DNA from: Corynebacterium sp. 13CS0277
GTDB lineage: Bacteria > Actinomycetota > Actinomycetes > Mycobacteriales > Mycobacteriaceae
Assembly: GCF_002994655.1 (NCBI RefSeq)
Contig: NZ_PPDL01000002.1
Span: forward strand, 1 to 64,000
Direction: 5' to 3'
Length of the DNA stretch: 64,000 bases
Below, piece by piece: positions 46,847-55,739 of this stretch (its first letter is position 1; each line of letters starts with the position of its first letter). The notes under the pieces are model-generated. The model was not told the origin of the DNA. It was given only the letters and a program-made list of their open reading frames with translations, and did not search any database. Made by a program: the position numbers and the translations under genes.

Positions 46847-47548
46847 TTAGGACACGACGGCGTGCCACTCGCCGGTCTCGGCGTTGGTCCAGTTGATGGT
46901 GCCGTTCTGGAACTGCTGGGTCCAGCCGGAGCCGTCGGTGTTGGTCACCTCAGGGGCGGTGGGCAGGCCGACGGGGTTCTCGAAGCCGCCGTCCTTGAAC
47001 CAGGTGTCAGCGATCATGCCCTTGATGAGCACGGCGCCGGAGTCCTTGGAGTAGACGATGGTGTCGCCGGAGGAGAAGTTCACGACGTAATCGGAGTCGT
47101 TGCGGGACACGACGTCGGTGATGGCGCCGAGCTCACCGTCGGCGGCACCGTACTTCTCCCACTCGGTCTTGACGGCCTCAGGCACCTCGACCTCAGCGCC
47201 CTGCGCGTCGGTGACCTTGGACAGTGCGCCGGCCAGCTTGTCGGCCTGCTCCTTGGCGGCGTCGGCAGCCTTGTCAGCGCCCTCCTTGGCCTTGTCGGCG
47301 GCATCCTTCGCGGCGTCGCCGGCCTTGTCAGCACCGTCCTTCGCCTTATCGGCAGCATCCTTGGCCACGTCGCCAGCCTTGTCGGCGCCCTCCTTGGCCT
47401 TGTCAGCGCCAGCCTTCGCGGCGTCAGACACGGAGGAGGCGGCCTTGTCGGCGCCGTCCTTGACCTCGTCGGTGGAGCACGCAACCATGCCCAGGGACAG
47501 GGCAACAGCGGCGGCAGCGGCAGTGATGCGGAAGGTGGTGTTCTTCAT
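46847..47548 (-). CDS. Lipoprotein with 11-residue helical repeats and LGFP repeats
   Basis: A secreted protein of 233 residues from ATG 47548 (AAGG about 10 nt upstream). Residues 1-24 are a signal peptide ending in a lipobox-like M-V-A-C. Residues 29-104 form tandem amphipathic repeats of the type A-D-K-A-x-x-x-A-K-D-A, like LEA proteins or apolipoproteins, probably a long rigid helix above the membrane. Residues about 120-233 contain two LGFP-type repeats (W-E-K-Y-G-A-A-D-G-E-L-G and G-G-F-E-N-P-V-G-L-P). LGFP repeats in Corynebacteriales are thought to bind the cell wall; Corynebacterium PS1-type mycolyltransferases carry them. I infer an envelope-spanning tether between membrane and wall. 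The repeat number may vary between strains. Confidence 0.85.
   Translation of the reverse strand: MKNTTFRITAAAAAVALSLGMVACSTDEVKDGADKAASSVSDAAKAGADKAKEGADKAGDVAKDAADKAKDGADKAGDAAKDAADKAKEGADKAADAAKEQADKLAGALSKVTDAQGAEVEVPEAVKTEWEKYGAADGELGAITDVVSRNDSDYVVNFSSGDTIVYSKDSGAVLIKGMIADTWFKDGGFENPVGLPTAPEVTNTDGSGWTQQFQNGTINWTNAETGEWHAVVS
47237..47464 (-). repeat. Tandem coding repeat within the lipoprotein gene
   Basis: About seven degenerate units encoding 11-residue heptad-like blocks (K-D-A-A-D-K-A-K-D-G-A and variants). On the plus strand the words GCCTTGTC, GCGTC and CTTGGCC recur at short intervals. Such DNA is prone to slippage and copy-number change. Confidence 0.75.
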
Positions 47549-47951
47549 AAAGCGGTCCATCCTTACAAGATGTGCGACAAACCCACAGCCGCCACAGTCA
47601 CTCCCCGCGCATCACCCCGAGCGATATCGGGGTGCGGGGCCAGGGGGTGAAGATGTGCTCTCACACGCCTGGGGGATTGTAGGGCCGGGGTGGCGATTTT
47701 TCGCCGTGGCAACCATTATGCCAGAGTTTTCTGCCACATAGCAGGCGCCATGCAATTTTGTGATTAATCTTACGCATTACACAGGCTTGAACAATCACCC
47801 CACTGCGAGGGCGAAAAACGCATTCTTACTGCGACTTTCACGGCGGCCCGCAACCCAACAGATGTCATGCATATGCAAATAATTAATACCTTTGCATATC
47901 ACTGAATCTGCGGGCTTCACCCGGCCCCACCACCCCGGGGCGCGCGCCCAC
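47549..47951. other. Intergenic region with an A+T-rich inverted repeat
   Basis: About 400 bases without a gene. The right part of the region (about 47700-47910) is much richer in A+T than its surroundings. An 8-bp inverted repeat TATGCAAA/TTTGCATA (47872-47898) lies about 55 nt after the stop of the rightmost leftward gene. A TACAAT-like -10 for the lipoprotein gene is seen on the minus strand near 47680. Confidence 0.45.
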
Positions 47952-48749
47952 TCAGCGGCGGCGTGCGCCCGGCTTGCGCCCACCCCGGCCACCGCGCCCC
48001 GCGCCACCGCCCCGGGCAGCCCCCTTGCCGCCCCGGGAAGAACCACCGGCAGCCGACTTCCCCGCACGGGCCTGCTTCGCGAGCGCCTTCTCCCGGGCCG
48101 TCTTCTTTCCAGGCGCCGCATTGCGGGAGGACTCGGGCTTCCGGCCCCGGGTCGTGCCGATGAAGTCCTGCACCAGATCGCAGTCGTCCTCCACCGCGAA
48201 CACCGCAGCAATCGTCGTCGACACCCCATCCACCAGGTCGCGATTCTCGGTGTCCTTGTTATTCAGCGCCCGCAGCAGCGGCCGCGGCGCACAGGCCACG
48301 CCCACGTTCGCCGCCACCACGAGCACCGCATCGCGCACCGCGCGCACATCCACCGGGCCGGTCTCACTCGGGGTGTAGTGCACGATCTCGCCGGCCAGAT
48401 CGGCGACGTGGAGACGCTCCAGCAGGGTGAGCTCATGCTCCTTCGGCAGCACCACCCCCGGGGTTTCCTCGTACAGGCGCACCACGTGCACCCGCCCGGC
48501 ACCACGGGCGGCCTCCACACGGGGGTCCGGCAGCCGCACCAACGCCACCTCGGGGAGGGCGGCGGTACTGCCGGTGTCAGCTGCTGCGGGCGGTGCCGTG
48601 TCCCCTGCGGTGTCGGCGTGCACCCGCAGGGCGGCGAAGGCGTCGTCTTTCTCCTTGAGCACCACGCGCCCCAGGCCGCGCTCCTCAAAGCGCTGGCACC
48701 ACTTGGACGGGGCCGTGCCCTTAGCAAAAAACAACGTCAGCGATTCCAT
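47952..48749 (-). CDS. LysR-type ligand-binding domain protein with a basic Arg/Gly tail
   Basis: A protein of 265 residues from ATG 48749. The start M-E-S-L-T-L-F-F-A-K-G-T-A-P-S-K-W matches an actinobacterial family annotated as LysR substrate-binding domain proteins, in which the DNA-binding helix-turn-helix is absent. Residues about 1-200 form the ligand-binding region. The last 65-70 residues are Arg, Gly, Lys and Ser rich with several R-G-G blocks, resembling an RNA- or DNA-binding disordered tail. It is divergent from the DUF5997 gene, an arrangement I recall from other actinobacteria, so the two are probably functionally linked. The function is unknown. An upstream extension of the open frame overlaps the neighbour and is not used. 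Confidence 0.72.
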   Translation of the reverse strand: MESLTLFFAKGTAPSKWCQRFEERGLGRVVLKEKDDAFAALRVHADTAGDTAPPAAADTGSTAALPEVALVRLPDPRVEAARGAGRVHVVRLYEETPGVVLPKEHELTLLERLHVADLAGEIVHYTPSETGPVDVRAVRDAVLVVAANVGVACAPRPLLRALNNKDTENRDLVDGVSTTIAAVFAVEDDCDLVQDFIGTTRGRKPESSRNAAPGKKTAREKALAKQARAGKSAAGGSSRGGKGAARGGGAGRGGRGGRKPGARRR

Positions 48750-48857
48750 AACGCACAAGTATAGGCAGCACACCCCACCCGCCCCACCCGCGAGCAGTAA
48801 GGATCGGCGGCTGGCGGGGATAGAGACTTCCCCACCGCCAGTGATACCGTGACCGGT

Positions 48858-49286
48858 ATGACTTTCGAGACGAGCACCGCCAGCGACACCCTGCGGACCC
48901 CGGCGTCCGCGCAGCGCATGAAGCCGGCCACCGCCGCGAAGAAGCTCGGCATCTACCTGCCAGCCACCCCGCAGGAATTCCAGGACAACGCACTGACCCA
49001 CGAGGAGTTCGTCGCCCTGCAGACCACCCCGCCGGAGTGGCTCGCCGAGCTGCGCCGCACCGGCCCCCACCCCCGCCCCGTCGTCGCGCAGAAGCTGGGC
49101 ATCACCATCGCCGCACTCAAGCGCAACGACATGGACACCCCGCTGACCACCGCGGAGATCAAGGCCCTCCTGGAGGACCAGCCGGAGTGGCTGCGCACCG
49201 CCCGCACCCAGCTCGCCGAGGAACGCGAAGCCGCACAGGCCCGCGCCGCGAAAGCCAGCACCCCGGCCACAGGCGACGAGTCCTAG
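48858..49286 (+). CDS. DUF5997 family protein
   Basis: A 142-residue protein matching the DUF5997 pattern: M-K-P-A-T-A-A-K-K-L-G-I-Y-L-P-A-T-P near residue 25, then P-P-E-W-L-A-E-L and V-V-A-Q-K-L-G-I-T. It ends in an Ala/Glu/Arg helix. The K-L-G-I-T-I-A-A-L-K-R-N segment could be a short helix-turn-helix-like element. The function is not known. I chose ATG 48858 because TACCGT (48845-48850) lies 7 nt upstream and no Shine-Dalgarno sequence is present, suggesting a leaderless mRNA; an in-frame GTG is at 48849. It is divergent from the LysR-type protein gene and followed after 83 nt by a hydrolase gene. Confidence 0.85.
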   Translation: MTFETSTASDTLRTPASAQRMKPATAAKKLGIYLPATPQEFQDNALTHEEFVALQTTPPEWLAELRRTGPHPRPVVAQKLGITIAALKRNDMDTPLTTAEIKALLEDQPEWLRTARTQLAEEREAAQARAAKASTPATGDES

Positions 49287-49369
49287 CCGGGGCTTTTCGT
49301 CTCCCCGCCCCACCCGCGCCGCACGCGCGGGTGCCACCTTTGTGACTTTTCTTCCAGGAGGTTCGCCCC

Positions 49370-50158
49370 ATGACCGCCACCGACGCCCACGACGGCCCCG
49401 TCACCCTGCACGTCGAAACCTTCGGCACCCCCGACAAGCCCGCCCTGGTGTTCTTAGGCTCCCTCGGCGCCAACCTGTCGATGTGGCGCGACCAAGCAGT
49501 CCTCGCCGACGACTACTACGTCATCTTCATGGACCTGCTCGGCCACGGCTCCTCCCCCGTGCCGGACGGCCCCTACACGATTAGCGGCATGGCTGAGGAC
49601 GTGCTGCACACCCTCGATGAGCTCGGGGTGGGGGTTGCGAACGTCGTCGGCCTGTCCATCGGCGGTGCCCTCGTGCAGGACCTGCTGCTGCAGCACCCGG
49701 ACCGGGTGCAGGCGGCAGTGCTCGCGTGCACCGCGGCCAAGTTCGGCACCCGGGAGGCCTGGGAGGAACGCGTCCGCATCGTGCTTGCCGAGGGCACCGC
49801 GGCCGTCGCCCAGCAGGTCGCCTCCCGGTGGTTTACCCCCAGCTTCGGTGAGCGCGGCTACTTCGCCTCCTTCGAGGACATCATCAGCCACACCGACCGG
49901 GTCGGCTACGCCGGCGCGGCGGCCGCCCTCGCGGACTTCGACTCCCGCGCACAGCTCGCCACTGTCACCCGCCCGGTGCTGGTGATCTCCGCGGCGGAAG
50001 ACTCCTCCACCCCGGCAGATGTCGTCCGCGAACTCGCCGACCTCATCCCCGGCGCCGAGTGGGCCAGCATCGCGGGCGCCGCCCACCTCGCCAACATCGA
50101 GCAGCAGGAAGAATTCAACCGCCTCCTGCGCGCCTTCCTCGCCCAGCACCAGGCCTAA
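49370..50158 (+). CDS. Alpha/beta-fold hydrolase (3-oxoadipate enol-lactonase-like)
   Basis: A cytoplasmic hydrolase of 262 residues with the nucleophile elbow G-L-S-I-G-G, the acid in I-S-A-A-E-D-S-S-T-P and the terminal His in G-A-A-H-L-A-N-I. The N-terminal G-S-L-G-A-N-L-S-M-W oxyanion region and the G-H-G-S-S-P-V motif are typical of PcaD-like enol-lactonases, but no other beta-ketoadipate gene is near, so the substrate is open. AGGAGG precedes the ATG. A 16-bp hairpin terminator follows. Confidence 0.85.
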   Translation: MTATDAHDGPVTLHVETFGTPDKPALVFLGSLGANLSMWRDQAVLADDYYVIFMDLLGHGSSPVPDGPYTISGMAEDVLHTLDELGVGVANVVGLSIGGALVQDLLLQHPDRVQAAVLACTAAKFGTREAWEERVRIVLAEGTAAVAQQVASRWFTPSFGERGYFASFEDIISHTDRVGYAGAAAALADFDSRAQLATVTRPVLVISAAEDSSTPADVVRELADLIPGAEWASIAGAAHLANIEQQEEFNRLLRAFLAQHQA

Positions 50159-50275
50159 GCGCCCCTACGCCTGCCGCCCCCAACGGGAGCAGACCATCCC
50201 GGGGTGCGTGGGCACAGGCCCCACGGTCGTCCCACCGGCCCACCCCGGGGGATGCAGGCTACCCCCTGCGACGCC

Positions 50276-50322
50276 AACGCCCGCCGCACACGAACCATCA
50301 TCTGGTGTGTGCGGCGGGCGTT
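50276..50322. terminator. 16-bp hairpin terminator between convergent genes
   Basis: AACGCCCGCCGCACAC (50276-50291) pairs perfectly with 50307-50322 around a 15-nt loop. It lies between the convergent hydrolase and glyA genes and can serve both. Confidence 0.8.
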
Positions 50323-50388
50323 GCTCGTCGTTTCAAGAGGTGGGGTGCTGCGCTCGTTCACGCACAGCACCACCCTGGAGCTGGTCGC

Positions 50389-51690
50389 CTACTCGGCGAT
50401 GCGCCACTCCTCCAGGCCCTCGTACAGGGGGTACTGCTGCGCCAGCGTCGCCACGCGGGCCCGCAGGGCCTCCACGTCGGCGTTGGCGCCCTGCGCCAGG
50501 GCGGTGCCGATGATGTCGGCCACCTCGGTGAAGCCGGCGGCATCGAAACCGCGGGTTGCCAGCGCCGGGGTGCCGATACGCAGACCCGAGGTGACCATCG
50601 GCGGACGCGGATCGAAGGGCACCGCGTTGCGGTTCACGGTAATCCCCACCGCGTGGAGCAGATCCTCAGCCTCCTGGCCGTTCATCTGCGAGTTGCGCAG
50701 ATCCACGAGCACCAGGTGCACGTCGGTACCGCCGGTGAGCACGTCCACGCCCGCGGCCGCGCAATCGGCGGCGGTGAGACGCTCCGCGAGGATGCGGGCG
50801 CCCTCCAGGGTGCGCTCCTGGCGCTCCTTGAACTCCGGCGTGCCGGCGATCTTCAACGCCACAGCCTTCCCCGCGATCGCGTGCATGAGCGGGCCGCCCT
50901 GCTGGCCGGGGAACACCGCAGAGTTGAGCTTCTTCGCCCACTCCTGCTTCGCCAGAATCATCCCGGAGCGCGGGCCGCCCAGCGTCTTGTGCACGGTGGT
51001 GGACACCACGTCGGCGTGCGGCACCGGCGTCGGGTGCAGGCCCGCGGCCACCAGGCCGGCGAAGTGCGCCATATCCACCCACAGCTTCGCACCGATCTCG
51101 TCGGCGATCTCACGGAACGCCGCGAAGTCCTGGTGGCGGGGGTACGCCGACCAGCCAGCGATGAGGACCTGCGGCTTCTCCTTGAGCGCCTGCTCGCGGA
51201 TCTGATCCATGTCGATACGCATGGTGGACTCATCCACCCCGTAGGCCGCCACCTCGTAGAGACGACCCGAGAAGTTCAGCTTCATGCCGTGGGTGAGGTG
51301 ACCACCGTGGGCCAGCGACAGGCCCATGATCTTCTCCCCCGGCTCCGCCAGGGCCATGAGCACCGCGGCGTTCGCCTGCGCGCCGGCGTGCGGCTGCACG
51401 TTCGCGAACTCGGCACCGAACAGTTCGGTGGCGCGGGCACGCGCCAAATCCTCAATGACGTCGACGTTCTCGCAGCCGCCGTAGTAGCGGCGACCCGGGT
51501 AGCCTTCCGCGTACTTGTTGGTCAGGATGCTGCCCTGCGCCTGCAGGACGGCGCGGGGAACAAAGTTCTCACTCGCGATCATTTCCAGCGTGTCACGCTG
51601 GCGGGCAAGCTCGCCGCCGATGGCTTCCGCCACCTCCGGGTCGAGCTGGGACAGGGGCTGGTAGCGGAGATCCGCAGAGGCGTCGGTCAT
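50389..51690 (-). CDS. glyA: Serine hydroxymethyltransferase
   Basis: The PLP enzyme that interconverts serine and glycine with transfer of a one-carbon unit to tetrahydrofolate. The 433-residue length is normal for the family. The family start M-I-A-S-E-N-F-V-P is present, as is the PLP lysine in [11 protein letters not shown], together with [13 protein letters not shown]. The chosen ATG 51690 fits the family N-terminus; 34 further upstream in-frame codons lie in the divergent promoter region. It is divergent from coaA, the conserved actinobacterial arrangement. Confidence 0.97.
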   Translation of the reverse strand: MTDASADLRYQPLSQLDPEVAEAIGGELARQRDTLEMIASENFVPRAVLQAQGSILTNKYAEGYPGRRYYGGCENVDVIEDLARARATELFGAEFANVQPHAGAQANAAVLMALAEPGEKIMGLSLAHGGHLTHGMKLNFSGRLYEVAAYGVDESTMRIDMDQIREQALKEKPQVLIAGWSAYPRHQDFAAFREIADEIGAKLWVDMAHFAGLVAAGLHPTPVPHADVVSTTVHKTLGGPRSGMILAKQEWAKKLNSAVFPGQQGGPLMHAIAGKAVALKIAGTPEFKERQERTLEGARILAERLTAADCAAAGVDVLTGGTDVHLVLVDLRNSQMNGQEAEDLLHAVGITVNRNAVPFDPRPPMVTSGLRIGTPALATRGFDAAGFTEVADIIGTALAQGANADVEALRARVATLAQQYPLYEGLEEWRIAE

Positions 51691-51909
51691 GAGGCCGTCA
51701 AAAACCTTCCGGTCGTGCCCACGCCGCAAGACCACGCCGCGTGGACGAACATTAAGAATGCCCCTGCATGATAACCGCACACCCCACCCCACTGCCGAAA
51801 CCTACCCCCACCCGGACACCCCCACGGCAGACACCCGCACACGCCACCCGCGGGCGGCCGCCGCGCCCGCCGCACCGCCTCGCGCGGCGACTCGTGTCAC
51901 AATGGGGCC

Positions 51910-52836
51910 ATGTCACGGCCTCACGATTTCAGCCCCTATCTCGACTTCGATAGGGCCTCCTGGCACCGTCTCCGCGACTCCATGCCCCAGGTGCTCACCG
52001 AAGACGAGGTGATCACCCTGCGCGGCATCGGCGAAAACATCGACCTCGAGGAAGTCGCCGAGGTCTACCTGCCGCTGTCCCGCCTCATCCATCTCCAGGT
52101 CAAAGCGCGGCAAGAACTATTCAAGGCGACCGCCACCTTCCTCGGCTCCCAGGCGCCCCACGTCCCCTTCATCATTGGTGTGGCGGGCTCCGTCGCGGTC
52201 GGCAAGTCCACCACCGCCCGCCTCCTGCAGGTACTGTTGCAGCGCTGGGACAACCACCCCCGCGTCGACCTGGTCACCACCGACGGGTTCCTCTACCCCA
52301 CAGCGGAGCTCCAGGCCCGCGGGATTATGAACCGCAAAGGCTTCCCCGAGTCCTACGACCAGCGGGGGCTGCTGCGGTTCGTCACCGACGTGAAATCCGG
52401 CAACCGGCACTGCCTGGCTCCGGTGTACTCCCACACCCTCTACGACCGGGTGCCGGACGAATACATCGACGTCGACCAGCCCGACATCCTCATCCTCGAG
52501 GGGCTCAACGTCCTCCAAACGGGACCTACCCTCATGGTGAGCGACCTGTTCGACTTCTCCGTCTACGTCGACGCCCGCACCCGCGACATTGAGCAGTGGT
52601 ACATCGACCGCTTCCTGCAGCTGCGCTCCACCGCATTCGCCGTACCGGGCGCGCACTTCGCGCACTACAAGGACTTGGACGACCACGAGGCTGTGGTCGT
52701 CGCCCGGGAAATTTGGCAGTCAGTCAACCTGCCAAACCTGGTGGAAAACATCCTGCCCACCCGGGTGCGCGCCAACCTGGTCATGAGTAAAGACTCCGAC
52801 CACCGCGTCGACCGCCTGCGGCTGCGCAAAATCTAG
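51910..52836 (+). CDS. coaA: Pantothenate kinase, type I
   Basis: Catalyses ATP-dependent phosphorylation of pantothenate, the first step of coenzyme A synthesis. The 308-residue product has the P-loop [12 protein letters not shown] and the family blocks V-T-T-D-G-F-L-Y-P and R-K-G-F-P-E-S-Y-D. It ends Y-K-D-L followed by L-R-L-R-K-I. No Shine-Dalgarno sequence is visible; a CACAAT -10-like hexamer ends 6 nt before ATG 51910, so the mRNA may be leaderless. CoA also supplies the phosphopantetheine for the carrier proteins of both siderophore systems, though there is no sign of co-regulation. Confidence 0.97.
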   Translation: MSRPHDFSPYLDFDRASWHRLRDSMPQVLTEDEVITLRGIGENIDLEEVAEVYLPLSRLIHLQVKARQELFKATATFLGSQAPHVPFIIGVAGSVAVGKSTTARLLQVLLQRWDNHPRVDLVTTDGFLYPTAELQARGIMNRKGFPESYDQRGLLRFVTDVKSGNRHCLAPVYSHTLYDRVPDEYIDVDQPDILILEGLNVLQTGPTLMVSDLFDFSVYVDARTRDIEQWYIDRFLQLRSTAFAVPGAHFAHYKDLDDHEAVVVAREIWQSVNLPNLVENILPTRVRANLVMSKDSDHRVDRLRLRKI

Positions 52837-52918
52837 CGGGCGGGCCCATTGTCTGGGGGCCGAGGCCCCTGCCCGGGCTCCCCGCGGGCGCCGCACGGGC
52901 TGGGAAAAGGGGCGTCGG

Positions 52919-53689
52919 CTACTTGCCAAAGCGGCGGGAACGGTTCGCGTAGGAGCGCAACGCGCGGAGGAAATCGACCCGCCGGAACGCCGGCCAGTAG
53001 GTGTCGGTAAACCAGATTTCCGAATAGGCGGCCTGCCACAGCAAAAAGCCCGACAGCCGCTGCTCCCCAGAGGTGCGGATCACGAGATCCGGGTCCGGCT
53101 GCCCCGAGGTGTACAGGTGCTTCGACACCGAATCCACCGTCACCCGCTGGCGGAGCTCCTCGACGGACTCGCCGGCCTCAATCGACTCGTCGATGAGCGA
53201 ATGCACCGCATCGACAATCTCCTGGCGGCCGCCGTAGCCCACGGCCACGTTGACGGCCACGCCCGTATTCGCATCCGTGTCCCGCACCGCATCCAGCAGG
53301 CGCATGCGCACGTACTCCGGCAGCAAATCCAGGTGCCCCACCAGCCGCACCCGGCAGTTGGTTTCCGGGGCGGCCAGCTCTGCCACGACGTCGCAGATGA
53401 TGTCGAAGAGCAACTGCAGCTCATCGCTCGTGCGCTGCAGGTTCTCCGTGGACAGCAAGTAGACGGTCACCAGGTTGACGTCAGTTTCCGCGCACCAGCG
53501 GACCATCTCACCAATCTTGCGGGCACCCACCCGGTGCCCGTGGGACACGTCGGCGAAGCCCGCTTCCCGTGCCCAGCGACGATTGCCATCGCACATGATG
53601 GCAATGTGGTCCGGGTGGGGGCGGCCTGCGATTTCTTTCCGCAGCCGGGCCTCGTAGACCGGGTAGAGCAGTTGGGGCAAAAACTTCAC
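52919..53689 (-). CDS. uppS: Isoprenyl transferase (cis-prenyl diphosphate synthase)
   Basis: A cis-prenyltransferase of about 256 residues. The catalytic Asp is in M-C-D-G-N-R-R-W-A. Further motifs are Y-L-L-S-T-E-N, V-G-Y-G-G-R-Q-E-I and the C-terminal R-T-S-G-E-Q-R-L-S-G-F-L-L-W-Q. I chose GTG 53689: TAGACT lies 7 nt upstream, suggesting a leaderless message, and the product then begins V-K-F-L-P-Q-L-L-Y. By position next to mca and the small membrane protein it corresponds to Rv1086 of M. tuberculosis, which makes Z-farnesyl diphosphate rather than the full decaprenyl chain. A second long-chain enzyme is therefore expected elsewhere. The chain length here is inferred from synteny. Confidence 0.93.
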   Translation of the reverse strand: MKFLPQLLYPVYEARLRKEIAGRPHPDHIAIMCDGNRRWAREAGFADVSHGHRVGARKIGEMVRWCAETDVNLVTVYLLSTENLQRTSDELQLLFDIICDVVAELAAPETNCRVRLVGHLDLLPEYVRMRLLDAVRDTDANTGVAVNVAVGYGGRQEIVDAVHSLIDESIEAGESVEELRQRVTVDSVSKHLYTSGQPDPDLVIRTSGEQRLSGFLLWQAAYSEIWFTDTYWPAFRRVDFLRALRSYANRSRRFGK

Positions 53690-53855
53690 GACTCCAAGTC
53701 TAGCCAGGACCCCACGGCACCGCCCACCACCGCGCACCACTGCACGTGACTGTCCGGGGCCGCACGGCGACCACCACCCGTATCCGACTCAGGTGCGCAC
53801 GGCCACGCACCCACCCCCTTGACGCGGACACCCCCGCAGTCCCTTCACGCAGAGA

Positions 53856-53899
53856 CGCACCCACCCCGGTGCGTACGGGCGCGTGACGGGGTGGGTGCG
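53856..53899 (-). terminator. 13-bp hairpin between two leftward genes
   Basis: CGCACCCACCCCG (53856-53868) pairs perfectly with 53887-53899. It lies about 50 nt after the stop of the small membrane protein gene. A second short hairpin (CCCCC-TTT-GGGGG) is nearer that stop. Confidence 0.65.
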
Positions 53900-53947
53900 A
53901 ACGAGAACAGGGGGACACATGCGAGCCCCCTTTGGGGGTTGCGTGCT

Positions 53948-54217
53948 TTAGAACATGCGGGGCTTTTTCAGCGGGGCGACGCCCTCTGCCTTCATGGCCG
54001 CATCGATCGCCTCAATGTCGAACACGTCGAGGCCGTGATCCTCGGCGAACTGGCGGCGGCGCGCCATCGCCTTGATGCGGACGTTGACCGACCAGCCGAG
54101 GTAGAGCACTGCGGCAAGCAGCAGCACGATGATGAACAACCCCACCGGGGATGCCTTGCCGAACTCGCTACCGATCTGGGCGCCGCGTTCAGCCTGTGCC
54201 AGCAAAGAAGTGGTCAC
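53948..54217 (-). CDS. Small conserved membrane protein next to mca (Rv1083-like)
   Basis: An 89-residue protein starting at GTG 54217 with AGAAGGA upstream. One hydrophobic segment (about residues 25-44, G-L-F-I-I-V-L-L-L-A-A-V-L-Y-L-G-W) is followed by a basic cytoplasmic tail (R-I-K-A-M-A-R-R-R-Q-F) and an acidic helix. Size, topology and position beside mycothiol conjugate amidase match Rv1083 of M. tuberculosis. The function is unknown; it is not part of the Mca enzyme. The gap to mca is 195 nt. Confidence 0.8.
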   Translation of the reverse strand: MTTSLLAQAERGAQIGSEFGKASPVGLFIIVLLLAAVLYLGWSVNVRIKAMARRRQFAEDHGLDVFDIEAIDAAMKAEGVAPLKKPRMF

Positions 54218-54412
54218 GTGTCGATCCTTCTCACAAAAGTGTCGTCGTGGTCGAAAAAGAGGGGGCCTGATGCGAGCACGCCCGCCGGATGTACTGCGGG
54301 AGTGGGTAATACCCGCACTGCCCTAGGGTATCGCACCCGCACCCCGCGCAGACGGCGAATCCCGGGAGAACACTCCCCCGGACACCCGGCGCCTCGTGGT
54401 TGTCGGCGGTGT

Positions 54413-55291
54413 CTACTGGGCGTAGGCCGTGCCGCGAATCCCGGCGAAGAGATCATCCTCCGGGATGCTCGTGGTCACCCGGGTGGCGGCGAGCTCAAAC
54501 TCCTCCGTCGGCCACAGGCGACGCTGGGTATCCAGATCGGTGGCGAAGAACGTGCCCGCCGGGTCGATCTGGGTGGCGTGCGCCTTGAGCGCCGCGTCGC
54601 GGGCATCGAAGTAGTCGGCGGCCTGCACCTGGGTCGTCACCCGGGCCATGATGTCCGCCCGGTTGGTCTTCCAGCGCTCCAGGAACTCCGCATAGGGCGA
54701 GGGCTCACCCCGGTCGAGGTACTCCTGGTGGAAGATCTCCAGGCGCTGCCGGATGAAACCGTGGGTGTAGTACAGCTTCAGCGGCGTGTACGGGGCACCG
54801 GCCTCCGGGTAGGCGGCCTCATCGCCGGCGCGCTCCCAGGCGAGCATGCTCACCTCGTGCACCTTGAGGTGATCCGGGTGCGGGTAGCCACCGTTCTCGT
54901 CGTAGGTGATGATGACCTGGGGGCGGAACTCGCGGATCAAGGCCACGAGCTTCTCAGTGACCTCGTCGGAGTCCTCCAGCGCGAAGCAGCCCTCCGGCAG
55001 CGGCGGCAACGGATCCCCCTCCGGCAGGCCGGAGTCGACGTAGCCGAGCCAGCGGTGCTGCACCCCCAGGGCCTTCGCCGCGGCGGCCATTTCCTCCCGG
55101 CGCAGGGCACCAATGTCGGCGATGTCCTGGGGGTTGAGCCCCGGGTTGAGCACGTCGCCGCGCTCCCCGCCGGTGCAGGTGACCACCATGACGTCCACGC
55201 CTTCGGCGGCGTAGCGAGCCATGGTTGCGGCTCCCTTGGAGGATTCGTCATCGGGGTGGGCGTGGATGGCCATGAGGCGCAGATCCGACAC
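54413..55291 (-). CDS. mca: Mycothiol S-conjugate amidase
   Basis: A zinc amidase that cleaves mycothiol S-conjugates of toxins into a mercapturic acid, for export, and GlcN-Ins, for recycling. The 292-residue product starts at GTG 55291 (AAAGG upstream). The metal-binding motif is A-I-H-A-H-P-D-D-E-S-S-K-G at the N-terminus, with the later ligand in Y-P-H-P-D-H. The long Glu/Asp-rich substrate region and the block L-K-L-Y-Y-T-H-G-F agree with Mca rather than the deacetylase MshB, although the two are homologous. Its presence marks the organism as mycothiol-producing. It is divergent from the DUF4307 gene. Confidence 0.95.
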   Translation of the reverse strand: MSDLRLMAIHAHPDDESSKGAATMARYAAEGVDVMVVTCTGGERGDVLNPGLNPQDIADIGALRREEMAAAAKALGVQHRWLGYVDSGLPEGDPLPPLPEGCFALEDSDEVTEKLVALIREFRPQVIITYDENGGYPHPDHLKVHEVSMLAWERAGDEAAYPEAGAPYTPLKLYYTHGFIRQRLEIFHQEYLDRGEPSPYAEFLERWKTNRADIMARVTTQVQAADYFDARDAALKAHATQIDPAGTFFATDLDTQRRLWPTEEFELAATRVTTSIPEDDLFAGIRGTAYAQ

Positions 55292-55739
55292 GGTGGGGTA
55301 CCGACCTTTCGCGGGGTGGACAGGACTATCAGGGGTGCTGCCTGCGGCAGCGCGCACCGCACGCGCGGGCACGCACGGGCTGTGCATGAGCGTAGCGTGT
55401 CGCGCGCGGCATGTCGCGCTGGGGCGGGGTGCCGCGCGCAGATGAGCGAGCACGGCGAGCTACCGGGCACCGCTGCAGCGCTCATGCAGGGTGCAGCCAC
55501 TATCCCACGATGAGTGACACGACCACAACCGGGCGTGTGGGTGGCCACGAGGTGTGGGTTCACCGCAGCCCCTCCCCCGCCTGCCACAGGATCCGCCAGG
55601 TGGCCTAAGGTATGAGGGCAGGAACGCCCCCAGAAGTGGGGCACACCCCGGGCCCTGGGTCCTGGGCAACTCCGCCCCGCCCACCCCGCCTACTCCCCAC
55701 CTACTCCCCGCAGTCCCCTGGAAGGATGGTGCCCCCACC
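55292..55739. other. Divergent intergenic region between mca and the DUF4307 gene
   Basis: About 450 bases with no gene supported by composition or a ribosome binding site. A TAAGGT-like -10 (about 55606) may serve the rightward gene. The sequence is otherwise G+C-rich with repeated GCACGCACGG-type words near 55360-55385. I see nothing else. Confidence 0.45.
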
